Positions 11,377 to 23,700 of a stretch of 64,000 bases of DNA are shown here, one piece after another. A program made the translations under genes and the position numbers. The notes under the pieces are model-generated. The model searched no databases. It worked only from the letters and a program-made list of their open reading frames with translations, and had not been told where the DNA came from. Origin of the DNA: Pseudopyrenochaeta lycopersici (lineage: Eukaryota; Ascomycota; Dothideomycetes; Pleosporales; Pseudopyrenochaetaceae); assembly GCA_003313425.1 (NCBI GenBank), contig NHZP01000004.1, forward strand, positions 1,674,001 to 1,738,000. Reading direction: 5' to 3'. Position 1 is the first letter of the stretch; the number at the start of each line of letters is the position of its first letter.

Positions 11377-12156
11377 ATGGCTGGCACACTTACAGTCGTT
11401 CTGCCGGGCGACGAGATCCCTCGGGACGCCTTGCCTACAGGAACGGGCAAGAAAAAGACGCTGACCCTCGGCCCTGGCCTGCGACACATTCCCCCAAGCA
11501 CCATTTCGACGACCGTGGCGGGCACGTTGGCAACGGACAACAAGAAGAATGCCGCCTCGGTCGAGTACAACAGTGGAAGAGTCAGTTCGGCCCTGTTGGT
11601 GTTGCGCATGCAATCCCGCTGATGCTCATTGCAGTATCTCCCTTTCGCAGGCGACCTTGTCATAGCCACCGTCAACGGCTCTGCTGCCGAGAACTTCAAT
11701 TGCCTCCTCTCTCCAAACACGTCTCCTGCAATTCTGCCCCATCTCGCTTTCGAAGGTGCCACCAAGAAGACACGCCCACAGCTTCCCCCGAACGCGCTGG
11801 TCTACTGTCGCATTGCGAGTGCAGGCAAGGATTTGCCTCCGGAACTCACCTGTGTAGACCCTTCAACTGGAAAGGGGGAGGGCCTCGGCTTGTTGAAGGG
11901 TGGAATGCTATTCGACATCAGTCTGGGCATGGCGCGGAGGATGCTTGCAGCAAAGGGGGGCTTGACCATTCTGGACCAACTAGGCGCAAAAGTGGGCTTT
12001 GAGGTTACCATTGGCAGAAATGGACTCATACATGTAGATGGAGGAAGTGTTCGGACCACACTCGCTATCGGCCGGGCTTTACAAAATGTGGATCAGCAAG
12101 CACTCGGTCATGATAAGCAGAAGAAGTTGGCCGCAGACATCCTAAAATCTCTGTAG
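11377..12156 (+). CDS. rrp40: exosome complex subunit Rrp40
   Basis: Exons 11377-11580 and 11635-12156, 241 residues. Order of parts: N-terminal domain with LGPGLRHIPPSTI; S1-like part beginning YLPFAGDLVIATV directly after the intron; KH domain at the C-terminus with the motif IGRNGLIHVDGGS (~residues 197-209). Rrp40 is one of the three S1/KH cap proteins of the RNA exosome, which processes rRNA and degrades RNA 3' to 5' in nucleus and cytoplasm. The length matches the usual ~240 residues. The intron is 54 nt with donor GTCAGT and acceptor GCAG, and joins the conserved Arg-Tyr pair. Confidence 0.92.
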
Positions 12157-13050
12157 TGACCTCGCCACTGATACATTGTCCAACAAGGAGAGGCCTGACG
12201 TTGACAATTCGACATCAGAACGCTTATGATCATCGCACCTGGTCGCTTCAGCTTTCTGGAGATCATCTTGGGGGCCACTTGTGGGCCACTTGCAGCGGCC
12301 AAGAAATCGACTAGAAGTAACACTGGTGCTTTTGGTCCATTGAGATGTGGCTCAGTCCTATAGCTACCAAGTGGTCACATCAAAGCCCTATTCAATCTTC
12401 CATCATGCATGGAGGCAATAACGGTTGATCCAGGACAAGGGCTTGTGTCCTGGTCTACAAAGCTGAGCCAATCATACCACGCTCAACATGTCGCACTTCA
12501 AGTATGGAAAGCATGGCCAAGCAAAGCTAAGGATTCGAAAAACCTTCGTGGGACACATCAATCCTTGTGCACTGATTTGCGGCGTCTTCATATATGAACG
12601 TCTTTGAATGCCACAAATTTCGTGGAGACACCAGTCTGTCCGTAGTTGAAGAATGGAAAGGCTTCGGAATTCCAGGAGACTTTACCAGACGCGTTGCTAT
12701 TCTTTAAATGTCGCTCCCTCTGGACCCACGAAATCGTGATGTGAACATAGACTGCGCTTTCAGGGAACAAAATCGAGCTATTCTATCTAGGTTGAATTCT
12801 ATCTTGGCTGTTTCTCTCGTAACAGAATCCAGCTTGCTGTTCTACTACAATAGGATCGTGTCCGTCGTGGGCGACTTTGATTTGTCGTAGCTATTTGATG
12901 AATGGATCAACTAGTGATGTAAACCAGGTCATCATGTAGATATATTCTGTTAAGCACGGCTTTCTGTCAGAACCGTCAGAGTCCTACCAATCGGCGAAAG
13001 AGCAAACTATCTCGTACCGCAATTGCTGAGCCCAGCGTTTCGCACTTTAT
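12157..13050. other. convergent intergenic region, no supported gene
   Basis: Lies between the 3' ends of rrp40 (+) and the aspartyl-tRNA synthetase gene (-). Short frames only, none with motifs. Both 3' UTRs must lie here. Confidence 0.5.
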
Positions 13051-14815
13051 CTAAGGCGCAACTCTCTGTGGGTCTCTGGGAAACAGACTACACATTCGGA
13101 TATTAGGAAGACCCAGCCAAAATTGTACTATCCTCTCCAGGCCAAAACCCCCTCCAGCATGTGGTGGACAACCGTACTTGAAGCAGTCTACATAGTCCTT
13201 GGTCCCAGCACCACTTGGATCAATCGGCGGATCATGTTTACGCATCTGCTCAGCAAGCAGAGCGGAATCGTGAATACGCTGGGCACCAGAGCAAATTTCT
13301 TGTCCTCGCATAAACATATCGTACGAGTTCGACAATGAAGGATCGACAGGGGAGATCATCGTATACGCTGGACGAATGGCGAGGGGAAATTGATCAAGTG
13401 TGTAAAAGTCGGAGTTGTACTTCTCAAGCACGAGGCGACCGAGGAGTTTTTCTTGGGGTGTCCTGAACCACGTTAGATTCATGGTTTTAGGTAAGAGGTG
13501 CTCAACTCACGTTAGGTCATCATAGTCACCAAGTTCTTCTCCAGCTTCCCGGAGCATCTTTATTCCCTCTTGAAACGGCAGCCTTGGCACTTTGCCAGAT
13601 TCGGGCAGTTTGAAGTCATCAACGTGATAGACGCCTCTTACAAGCTCGGTCTCCTTCTTGTATCGTGCATTGAGTTCACCAAATATGAAAAGCATGAGAT
13701 CTTCTAGTACACCCATAACCTCGTGGTAGTTTTCCTGGAACTCCATCTCCAGATCGAGCCCGGTAAACTCGGTCAGGTGGCGTGCAGTATTAGAGTTCTC
13801 CGCACGAAACACCGGCCCGATTTCCATGACCTTTTGGAAGCGCGATGCTATCAGCATCTGCTTGTAGAACTGTGGCGATTGAGCAAGGTAGGCCGGTCGA
13901 TCGAAATACTTTAGCTCGAAGACGTTGGCGCCTCCCTCGGATGCTGCACCTAAGATCTTAGGCGTATGGACCAGAACGAAGCCCTTTTTGGACAGAAACT
14001 CTTGAAACAAGGCGCAGACGCCACTCTTGATCACAAAAATGGATTGGTTGATCTTGGCCCTTAAATCGAGCGTCCTATTGTTCAGCCGGGTATTGAGACT
14101 CACGAGCGGGCGCTCGCCCCCTTCTTCTTGCTTCTGTTCTTCATCTACCACTGCATCGCTAGGTAGTGGGCGCTCTGCGTCGTCCACCTGAAGTGGCAGC
14201 GGCACTTCGGCCTTGACCTCGATGAACAGCTTCTGTACGTGAATCTCGAAGTCTTTAATCGTAGCGCTCTTGATAGGCTCTTGCACGCGCTTGACCAAGC
14301 CCGTGACTACAAGAGTACTCTCGGTGCTGACGCTGCCGCAGAACTTGACCATCTGTTTGCTCAGAGTCTCACTGGCAGCGACGACAGCCTGCACGGTGTG
14401 GAGACCCTGGCGCAGGTTCAAGAATGCGAGCTTCGCCGACTGGACACGTGCATTGCCCACCCAGCACCTGAAAGTGATTTCCTTGTCTTCGTTGCTGGCG
14501 GCATCGACGAGATTTGCGCGTGGCGTGCCTGTGGGCTTGAACTCCTTGGAACCACAAAGGGGGAGCTCGCCATAGGCATCGACGGACACGTCAGCGGCGT
14601 CAGCGGCCTCCTTCTTGGTACGCTCAGTGAGCTCGCGAGCTTTGGCTGCAGCTTTCTTTTCTGCCTGGGGAGCGTTAGCAATGCCAATGGCAATGAGAGG
14701 CGGTTGTGGCTGCCTTTTCCTTCTCCTTTTGTGCTTTCTTCAGCGCATTCTTGGATGGTTGCTCCGGCTGCAGAGCGTCGCCCGAGCCTGATGTGGCAGG
14801 AATTGCGTCGCTCAT
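13051..14815 (-). CDS. dps1: cytosolic aspartyl-tRNA synthetase
   Basis: Minus-strand exons 14815-14714, 14664-13511 and 13462-13051 give 555 residues, close to yeast Dps1. The Lys/Ala-rich N-terminal helix (residues ~20-55) is the eukaryotic tRNA-binding extension. An OB-fold anticodon domain follows ([11 protein letters not shown] ... VVTGLVKR), then the class II catalytic core with motif 2 [23 protein letters not shown] and motif 3 [19 protein letters not shown]. It ends [12 protein letters not shown], the family signature. It charges tRNA-Asp in the cytosol. The first intron has no GT donor and is read as GC-AG (own entry). Without that splice the lysine-rich extension runs into a stop and cannot join the core. 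Confidence 0.93.
14665..14713 (-). other. probable GC-AG intron in the aspartyl-tRNA synthetase gene
   Basis: 49 nt on the minus strand, donor AAG|GCAGCC, branch GCTAAC, acceptor CCCCAG. There is no GT between the start codon at 14815 and the in-frame TAA inside this intron, so a GT-AG intron is impossible. Splicing at GC joins EKEK to AEKKAAAKA in frame and continues the lysine/alanine helix. Confidence 0.6.
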
Positions 14816-15250
14816 CGTAGGAGTGTCACAGAAGAAGCTTCGTGAGTCGTGTTGGTTTGGGTCATGCACTGCAGTAGTGGACAGGTCGAATTTACATGTT
14901 TATAGTGGGGGTGCGCACGACGATGATTCAGAGCTCCGCTGCCCCGCGGCGTCATCGCCAAGGCTGCCGCACAGGTTCCTCATATCACGAAGCTAAAAGT
15001 TGCTCTCGGCCAGTCCTCGCAAATGCCCCAAAAGATGTAAAATGCTGTCCTCTTTCTTCATTATCGATTATCCCTCTTAAGCCGCACAAAACGCCCAAGG
15101 CTTGTATCACTACCAGTCGCTATGCTTTACAAAACTAACCATGGCCCAATCGCAAAAGTAACTCCGATGCTCCAAACGAAGTCCGCCCTGCATGCTCCCT
15201 AGTTCTCAATTCCTCGTCATAATACAGGTCTAAGATATCTAAAAGAGGCT
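14816..15250. other. intergenic region between kog1 3' end and aspartyl-tRNA synthetase promoter
   Basis: 435 bp. Holds the kog1 3' UTR and the synthetase promoter. No motif or ORF worth reporting. Confidence 0.45.
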
Positions 15251-18200
15251 TCAGCTATGTATTGATGCCCGACTGGAGGCCGCTACATTGCCGTCCCAGA
15301 GCTTCACTGTCTTTACAGTGGGGTGCCTGGGCTCATGGCACGAGAAAATGTTGACGTGGTTGTCGTGTACTGCCGCAGCAGCGATCATTAGTCGATGAGG
15401 GTGGAATGCGGTTGCAGAAATAGGGGCGGAGCGGTCGCGAAGGAATCCTGAGTAGGGCTCGAAGTACGACACGGGCTGCCCGTTGTTGATGTTGAAAATT
15501 TTGACACGATGCTTCTGTGTCCCACTGCAAGAATCAGCATGCGTGTCAAATTGATCAGATGCACAGGACTTACGTGGCGAAGACCGGTGCATGCTCATGC
15601 ACGCTGAGTGTACGCAGATGGTCCGTTGTCGCCTGGATAGTTTTCACACTCTGATCCATGCGAATATCCCACAGCTTAACCTCTCCGCTGCGGCAACCGC
15701 TAACAAGCTCACGCTGCCCACCGCGCTGTAGATGAACATTAGTGATCCATTGCTTGTGTTCTTTCCAGACTTTGACCATAGCAGTGGCAGGCTTCTGGCG
15801 TTGATCATAGACTCGAATAGCACCATCACCGAAACCAGCGACAAAAACATCGCCTTCCACTTGATCCGAAGTCAATGAAGTAATACAGGAGCCCGATCGT
15901 GCCGGCAGGTCCTAAGAGTGTCAGCGTGATCGGTACACTCAACGAAAGGTTTAACTTACGCTTGTGCATACTTCAGTCCCAGCGTTCCAAACTCGAATGA
16001 CCTTGACGTCTCCCGCAACCAATACTAAGCCCCGCCCTTGCTGCCAGTCAAATACGAGCCCGGCATTCTTGTTGCTTGGGACCAGATCAGTCAAAGCTCG
16101 GAACCCTGTTACCAGCTCCGTTTCTCCTTTGCGATCATAATTACGGAAAATCTTGATGACCCCGTCTGAGGAACCAGTCATCAACAAGGCTTGATCATCT
16201 TCATTGATGAATCGAACTTCTGTTATCTTCGAGTCCAAGGGATTGCCATTAGAAAAACAATTGATCCTACTGACGGCTTTGGAATAATCGATGACGTTGA
16301 CAGTGTCTCGATTGTCCGTTACCACAAGGTGATCCTCGAATTGATGGAAACACATTTTTTGAGGTTGGCTGAGGTTATCAAAGTAGCCTCTAGGGACGTC
16401 CCAACGATTAGAAACTGCAATGTCCTTCAGAGGCTGTGTTTCGGCAATGATCTTGTCATTACGATTTCTTCGCCAAAGCCGGCCATTATAGTCCGTACTA
16501 CCTGGCTCATCAGCCTCCGTCGGCTTCATTTGTGGCTCACGGAAGTATTCCACAGACCACTCAAAGAACACGCTTTGTAAGGGTATTTCTGGTTTCTCGG
16601 TCAGGCTTCGAGGCTTGAAGCCTCGCGATTTCGGCTCTTCTTCAACATGATACTTCTCCGGTGTTTGAGGTCGCGATTCTGTAGTGGAAACATGTATGTC
16701 ATCGACTTTTGCTCTTCCTGGTGGCTTCTGGGATGTATCGTGGCCAGCCCAAAGGCTCTTAAGTGAAGCACCAACACTCGTGGACTTGCGCAACCCACCG
16801 AAAAGCGACAGGTAACTAGAATCTTTGGTTGGCGTAGGGGGATTCGAGACTTTCTGCGGAGTAAAGCTCTCTTCCTGCATGCGACGTACAGGACGAATAG
16901 TTGGCATGCTTTGAGGAACTTCTTCCAGATGTGGCTGTATAAATTTTGCAAGCGAGGACTCAATGAGAGCGATCAAGATGTAATCGACGACAACTCCGGC
17001 ATCTTTAGCAATTTCGGGATGCGGGTCGACTGACATGACCAGCATTTCCTTCCATACTGCAGAATATATTGTGTTTTGAGAGCAAGAGCTTGACCACATC
17101 GAACTTCCGTTTGTTGTTGCTCGCAATTTCATATAAAGTTCGTCGCCATTTCGGTCTTCCAACTGTGTTGAGAAAGCACTGTTATTCTCTTGAGAGAAAT
17201 GCTCAAATGCCGCGACGATGAATCTTGTCTTGTAGCGAGCGACGAATGTTGAGAAGAAGATTAGCAATTCTCGCCGAACCATACTGTTGCCATCCATTGT
17301 CATGACCAGAATCATAGATGCAATCGACTCTTCGATGTTGGCTACCTGGGCGGTGACATCTCGAATGCCTAGGAAGGAAGTTAACGCATGAAGCATCGCA
17401 GCCCGAACTTCAGCCACGGGGTCAACGATCAGCTCGCATAGCCGCTCGTGAGCCATGCACCGAATCCCCACCCATTTGGCTTCTTCATAATTGACCCAGA
17501 GCTTACTCAGACAGAGACACGACCACTGTCTGAGTAAAGGATTTTGCATGTCCTTGAGATGGTCGAGACAACTCTCCACAAGCTCTGCGCTTAGTGACGC
17601 ACGTTGACCTTGGTTGTAGTCTTTGCAAAACATAGACACGATGAAGGCACACATTGCACGGTGCTCACTCGCATTCTGAATGGGAATACCTGAGTCATGT
17701 TAGCATGCAATGGTAGAATGTAGACGCCAGGCAAACTTACCTGAATTTGGATTGAATATATTGATGAAATACTGATAACCATTGTCTTTGAGTAGATCGG
17801 CCTGGCAAGACTGATCTACTGCAAGAATACGAGCCCAAATAAAGACCATAACGGGCTTGAGTTCATTTGCTTGTGATTGTAAAAGCTTGAGCACATAAGG
17901 AAAAATACCGATACTGAGCGCTAAGTTCACAGCCCATGGGCCATGATCCAAGAAACTTGAGAGGAGAATAAGTGCACGGAGTCGATGGACCTGACTGAGG
18001 AGAACCTGAAGCACGATGGGTAGCTGCTCTGGAATCTTTTGCTCCACAGCACCCTGTGTCAAATAAACTTCAAAAGCAGTCAACTGCTCAGAAAAAAATT
18101 CCGAGTGTTTGTAAACATAGTCCTTCTCGCCACGAGCTTCCGCTTGCAGATCTGGAAGTTGGGCCAAAATCAGCTCAACAGCAAGATCCCAGCTACGCCA

Positions 18201-19709
18201 AAGCGGATGGTCGTGTGTCTGAGGAATCTCGGGATGCGAGACCGGATGACAATGGTACGTGCGCATGATGCGTTGTGCAAGAAGATAATTACGGAATAGG
18301 GCGGCGACCATAAGGTCCTGGCGGAACAGCTTCTTGAACAAGGGTTTCGAAAGAGAATTCCAGGCAATTGTATCGGTAATGGCTGTGAAAATCCAGTTCA
18401 GTTCGCCAATGGGCGTTCTACGCTCGGAGACTTTGCCGGGAATGTTGTGGGCGTCTCTCAGACTCACTTTGCTAGGAAGAGGGTTTTGTAGTATGAAGAA
18501 TCGCACGGCCATGGTGATGGGGTCCGTGAGACAGGAGGTGAAGATATCTGCAGGCAACTCTGGATTCGTAGGGAGGGATTCTTTCTCTCTACATGCCGCT
18601 AGATGGATACAGTCACTGAAGTCGACATATTCGACACTCGGATCCCGCCTTCGAGCCTCCTCAAACTCAGTCTGATGCTTCTCAGCAAATCTATTGAAGT
18701 TGCTGATGATGAGGCCAGCATCTGAGCAGTCGTAAACGAACAAACTTGGAGCACCAATCCAGCTCTGCAAATCGTATAGCGACAGAGGGATGTACTGAGT
18801 ATAATTCCGATTGAAGACCCATATCTCACCTGAAGATGTCGGCTTCGGGACGCCGTGTCCATTATAGTGAAAGAGTACTCTCTCATTGCGAGCATTGCGT
18901 CGCAGGGTGGACGTATACTTTCTGGTTTCCTCTGTTGTGGGGTCAAGCAGAAGCTTGTATCGCGTACGCATGCTCAGTTGTTCATACTGCGTTTGGAGAG
19001 CTTTCCCAATCTGATTCATCGGGGTGTGTCCGGGTGTCTGGGAGGTAACTGTAGGGTCTATCCAACACTCTTCCTTGGCGCATGGGTTCGTTTTGATGAC
19101 GTCTGGTGGATCGACGCCAATGTTTAGGCATAGGGCGAGGACTGCAGACACCGTCTTAAGCCTATCTCGCATGCGCCACTCCTGGACCGGGAAGGCGCAA
19201 TCCTCGCTCTTGGGGTGTCCGCCCGTCTCGTGTTTTTTGTCCGTGTAGTACATAAAGAAGTTCTAAGGCAGGCAGTTAGCTTGACTGTGCAACCGGCCAT
19301 GTTTGAACATTCAGCGCACCGAGGTCAGAAGATTGCTGTATTCTTCTGAGTTCAACTGATCGTCCCAGCCATGACGGATCTTAAAATGTCCATCGATGCT
19401 GCCATCTTCGGCAGTCTCTGGGGCCAGCGAATGGCGAGGTCCGAAGTCACTTCTCGCGCGCAGGAGACCTGGCCGCGCAGATTGCGTTGATGCTGGTCGG
19501 GCGTTCGTCGTCTGATCCTCCATGTCCGCGCGGGGAGGAGAGCCATTGGGTGCGACAGAGGTTGAAGGACGCGAGGTCGATGCCGGCTGTGCGTGCTGTA
19601 GCTGGGATGTAATACCGTTCATATTGGCGAGTGCGGGGGCATGCGAGGCAAGCGGATTCGGGTGCAAGTGACCGCTGACAAGAGGCAAATTACTAGTTGT
19701 GCTCATCAT
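15251..19709 (-). CDS. kog1: TORC1 subunit Kog1 / raptor / Mip1
   Basis: Minus-strand exons 19709-19320, 19262-17741, 17689-15960, 15911-15574 and 15524-15251 give 1417 residues. After a Ser/Pro-rich N-terminus comes the raptor N-terminal conserved caspase-like domain, with HYNGHGVPKP (~262-271) and YDCSDAG (~307-313); these keep the caspase His-Gly and Asp-Cys context. A HEAT-repeat middle follows (LLSQVHRLRALILLSSFLDHGPWAVNLALS region), then a disordered stretch (~850-950) and a C-terminal WD40 propeller (VAGFGDGAIRVYDQR, VKLWDIRMDQ). Kog1 presents substrates to Tor kinase at the vacuole and is essential in yeasts. ATGs at 19709 and 19706 are adjacent; either may start the protein. Confidence 0.95.
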
Positions 19710-20722
19710 GAGCTTGAGCGAGCAGTGACAGCGTTGGCAAAGCCCATATCGGGAGGCTTGCTGTGCACGCAGCTGGGAGGCGCAACCATGAGAGACCCCG
19801 AATGCGAAAGGCAGGCGAAGATATAGAGTGGCTCGCGTCCCACCGCTTGGGTCCTGTGACGAAGGAAAGCAGAGGTATCGCACAGGCGAGCTTCGAGGTG
19901 TTGCTGAGCTAGGCCAGAAAGGGCTCGGCGGTGAGACACGTGATAAAACGAGGACTCTGGTAGCGCCTCGATATATAGTATTCACTGACCACCGGTCTAT
20001 GCCGCCACACTGGATGCAATAAGAGCCTGGCGAGTCGTGTGCGCCATGAGCGAAAGCTCACTGACTGCTTAGGCTCACCGGCGCGCCCCCTTGGTGTGTC
20101 AACTACTCCGTGAAATACCTATGATCTTCGTGCATTCCGTCTGCACTGCATGCTCCGTTTGCCGCAGCCAATCGCGGCATGCCGCAGCCCTGTCACTGTC
20201 CGTGGATCCTCGCGCGCTCAGGGGCGGCGCGCAGAGTGAACACCGTACCAGACGCTACCTGCGCTGCCGTCGCATCGACATTGTCGCTTCTGCTTCTATA
20301 TCCACGTCTTGATTGTGGCGAGGTCGCTTTCGACACTGCAGTGCCGTCAGCGCCGCTCTCTTCACGGTTGTCTCACAGCCCTGGTGTTGGTGTCTTGTTG
20401 CCCTTCTTCGCCAAGAGCCGCTCTTCAACCTGCTCCGATAGACCAAAAGTTGTCGCAATTGATCTGCACTGCATCTCTGCTGTCGCTCTATTTCACGACA
20501 CCTTCTATACACCCGCTTCAAACACGACATGCGCGCACTCCTCATACATCGCTACGCCTAATCCCGCCACGCCTGACAGCTACACCACTTTGGACCTCCA
20601 GCCTCCGACCATCCTCTTCTACGTGCACATAGACGAGTGCATCGCGCCTACCGCAGGCCGAATGCGTGCGTAAAAGGCATCGGCTGCCGTTGCAACATCC
20701 TCAGCGCAGCGAATCCGACACT
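19710..20722. promoter_or_regulatory. divergent promoter region, kog1 / kelch gene
   Basis: A 1-kb divergent region. A TATA-like CGATATATAG lies near 19967 and a CCAAT box at 20168-20172. The right half is C-rich and pyrimidine-biased, as is common in fungal 5' leaders. No coding motif. Confidence 0.45.
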
Positions 20723-23700
20723 ATGTCTTTCCTGTTCGGGAAGAAGAACAAGCAGCAGCCGCCTAGCGCGCTCCCGGCAGCCACCAGAGACATCTCGTCG
20801 TCGCATGCTCAGGGACCCCCGCCCGCAGCTGTCAATGGAGCAGCCCTTCGCGACGTAGAGAAGAGCCGTAGTGGGCCACAAACACAGACCCCGACGCCGG
20901 GAAGCAGCGTGAACAACTCCCTCAATTCTTTACAGACTCCAGGCAATCCAGTGGCACCTGAACCCAAGGCGCTACGGGAGAGGGTAGACCCCAATACCCA
21001 GGCACGTACACAAGCAGCCAATTCCTCGTCTGCATATGCTGACAGCGTCCAGAATGCGAATGCTAGAGTCACCGGCAACTCTCCAGACTCCCCGTACCCC
21101 TGGTCGTCACGTCGACTGAACTTTACTGCAGGCAATCCGTTTCCTCGCTACGGCGCCGCAATCAATGCCACAGCCTCGAAAGATGGTACCATTTATATTA
21201 TGGGGGGTCTTGTGGGCGGCGCAACCGTCAAGGGTGACTTGTGGTTGACCGAGATGGGCAATGGGAGCATGGCATGCTATCCCATCTCCACCACAGGAGA
21301 TGGCCCCGGCCCCCGTGTTGGTCACGCCAGTCTGCTCGTGGGCAATGCTTTCATTGTCTTCGGTGGTGACACCAAATTGGCCGATAACGACGACCTAGAT
21401 GATACACTATATCTCCTAAACACCTGTTTGTTGATCCTTGTCGTCTTCTTTCTAACTTGCTAATGATATACAGCAACGAAGCACTGGTCCCGCGCATTGC
21501 CCCAGGGCCCACGTCCTACTGGGCGCTATGGACATACTTTGAATATTCTGGGCTCCAAGATATACATCTTCGGCGGGCAGGTGGAAGGCTTCTTCTTCAA
21601 CGACCTCGTAGCCTTTGACCTGAACTCGCTACAATCTTCTGCAAGCCGCTGGGAGGTGCTGCTGCCAAACACCAAAGATCAGGCTTCGCCACAGGGAAGG
21701 TCGCCTCCTGCTCGCACAAACCACTCCGTAGTGACTTGGAACGATAAGCTTTACCTGTATGTATTGCACTTGATGTATCCACTACCCAATTTGCTGATGT
21801 CTGCCTCAGTTTTGGTGGTACAGATGGTGTGACTTGGTTCAATGACGTCTGGACGTATGAGCCGCGATCCAACGCATGGACTGAACTTGATTGCATCGGT
21901 TACATCCCAGTAGCCCGCGAGGGACATTCAGCAGCTCTTGTTAACGACACCATGTACATTTTCGGCGGACGAACTCAAGAAGGAGTCGACCTCGGGGATC
22001 TTGCAGCGTTCCGGATTACATCTCGCCGCTGGTACATGTTCCAGAACATGGGCCACTCTCCATCCGCGAGGTCTGGGCACAGCATGACTGCGTTTGGAAA
22101 GCACATTGTCGCCTTGGCGGGTGAACCAAGCTCCTCTGCCAGCGATAGAAATGAGCTCAGCCTCGCTTACGTCCTGGATACCTCGAAGATTAGATATCCG
22201 CCTAATGAAAGCGCCCCCCCACAGCAAGCACAGAACACTCCACGAAAGATGAGCGGAGGTGAAAGGAGCAACATCCCTCAAGGAAAAGCCGGAGAGTCTT
22301 CAGCGCGCGAGAGTATGCTACCTGGGCCACAGCTTTCACGAAGCCCAGATACACTGGGAAATGGTCTGGGAGCTGGCGGATCGCGACTGCCTCGCGCAGC
22401 TGGGCAGACACCGCCGGGTCCTCCACCGCTTCAACAACCACCACAACCAAGAGTGAATGGACCCAATCCACAGGTTATTACTAACTCTAGAAGCAAAACA
22501 CCTACCAAGAATGATCGCGTATATGGACCCCCTGTAGACACCGGTGTCCCGTCATCGTTAGACAGAGAGAACCTCTCGCCCGTTACCCGAGACAGCCCGT
22601 CCACAAATGAAGTGCAGCGAAAAGCTTCTGACGCAGTCAGCCACCGCACGCCGAAGGAGTCATTGGAGACATCACGCTCGGGCAGCGTTGTTTCCCGAAA
22701 TACCTCCCGGTCCCACCAACAGCGACCTTCCCAGGACAGTATGGAGCAAGCGCCGTTGAGGCGATCATCAGACATGCAGCAACAGCGTTCCATGAGCCGT
22801 GAGACTGAACACCCACCTCCGACCAGCATACAAGGAACTACGTCTTCCATTAGTCAACAGAGTAGTGAGCTGAGTCGAGAACTGGAGGTTGCTAAGAGCC
22901 GAAACGCGTGGTACGCGTCGGAGCTTGCTCTTGCGCGCAGGGCAGGGTACAATGTGGGCTCTTCGACGAGTCCTGTGTTTGATGAGCGCTCAGCGGATGC
23001 ATTTCGCGAGGACGATAGGCCATTGCTTGAGGCATTACTCAAGATGAAGACCGAGCTTGAACGTGTTCAAGCATCGATCAAGTCTCAAGGCGAAGATGCG
23101 GCAAGGAGAATCGCTGAGGTAGAAAGGCAACGAGATGCCGCCGTCAGCGAGGCAATATATGCCAAGACCAAACTTGCTGCCCATGGTGGCGGTAGCCATC
23201 ATGGCACTCCACAGCCAGATGGGGTTCGAAACGCAGGCACACCCGACATGGATCGTGCCCAAGACATGAATCGCCGGTTGGCGGCCTCTTTAGCTGCCCA
23301 AGGTGAGCTGTCAATGAGAGTGGAGCAGCTGTCAAACCAAATCGACGCCGAGAGAAAAGCAAAGCAATTAGCTGAAGAAACTGCGGAAGCTGCTCAGAAG
23401 CGTGTGCAAGAGCTCGACTCGACACGTCAGAAAACTGCTGCTGAATTCGAAAGTCTCCGTGCAGAACTGCACGAAGCCGAACGTGTAGCGAGAGAAGTAT
23501 CCACCGGTGCCGCAGAAGCAGAAACGTCATCGAAGCTGTTAGCGATAGACAAGCAAGAGTTGAGTGCAAAGGTCATTCGGATTTCGGAAGAGTCGAAGAC
23601 TCATTCTGTTCTTCTCCAATCTTTGCGCGATGCGGTTTTAGTGTCTTCAGAGAAATCTGCATTGCTGGAGAAGAAACTCGAAGATGAACGGTATCAAGGC

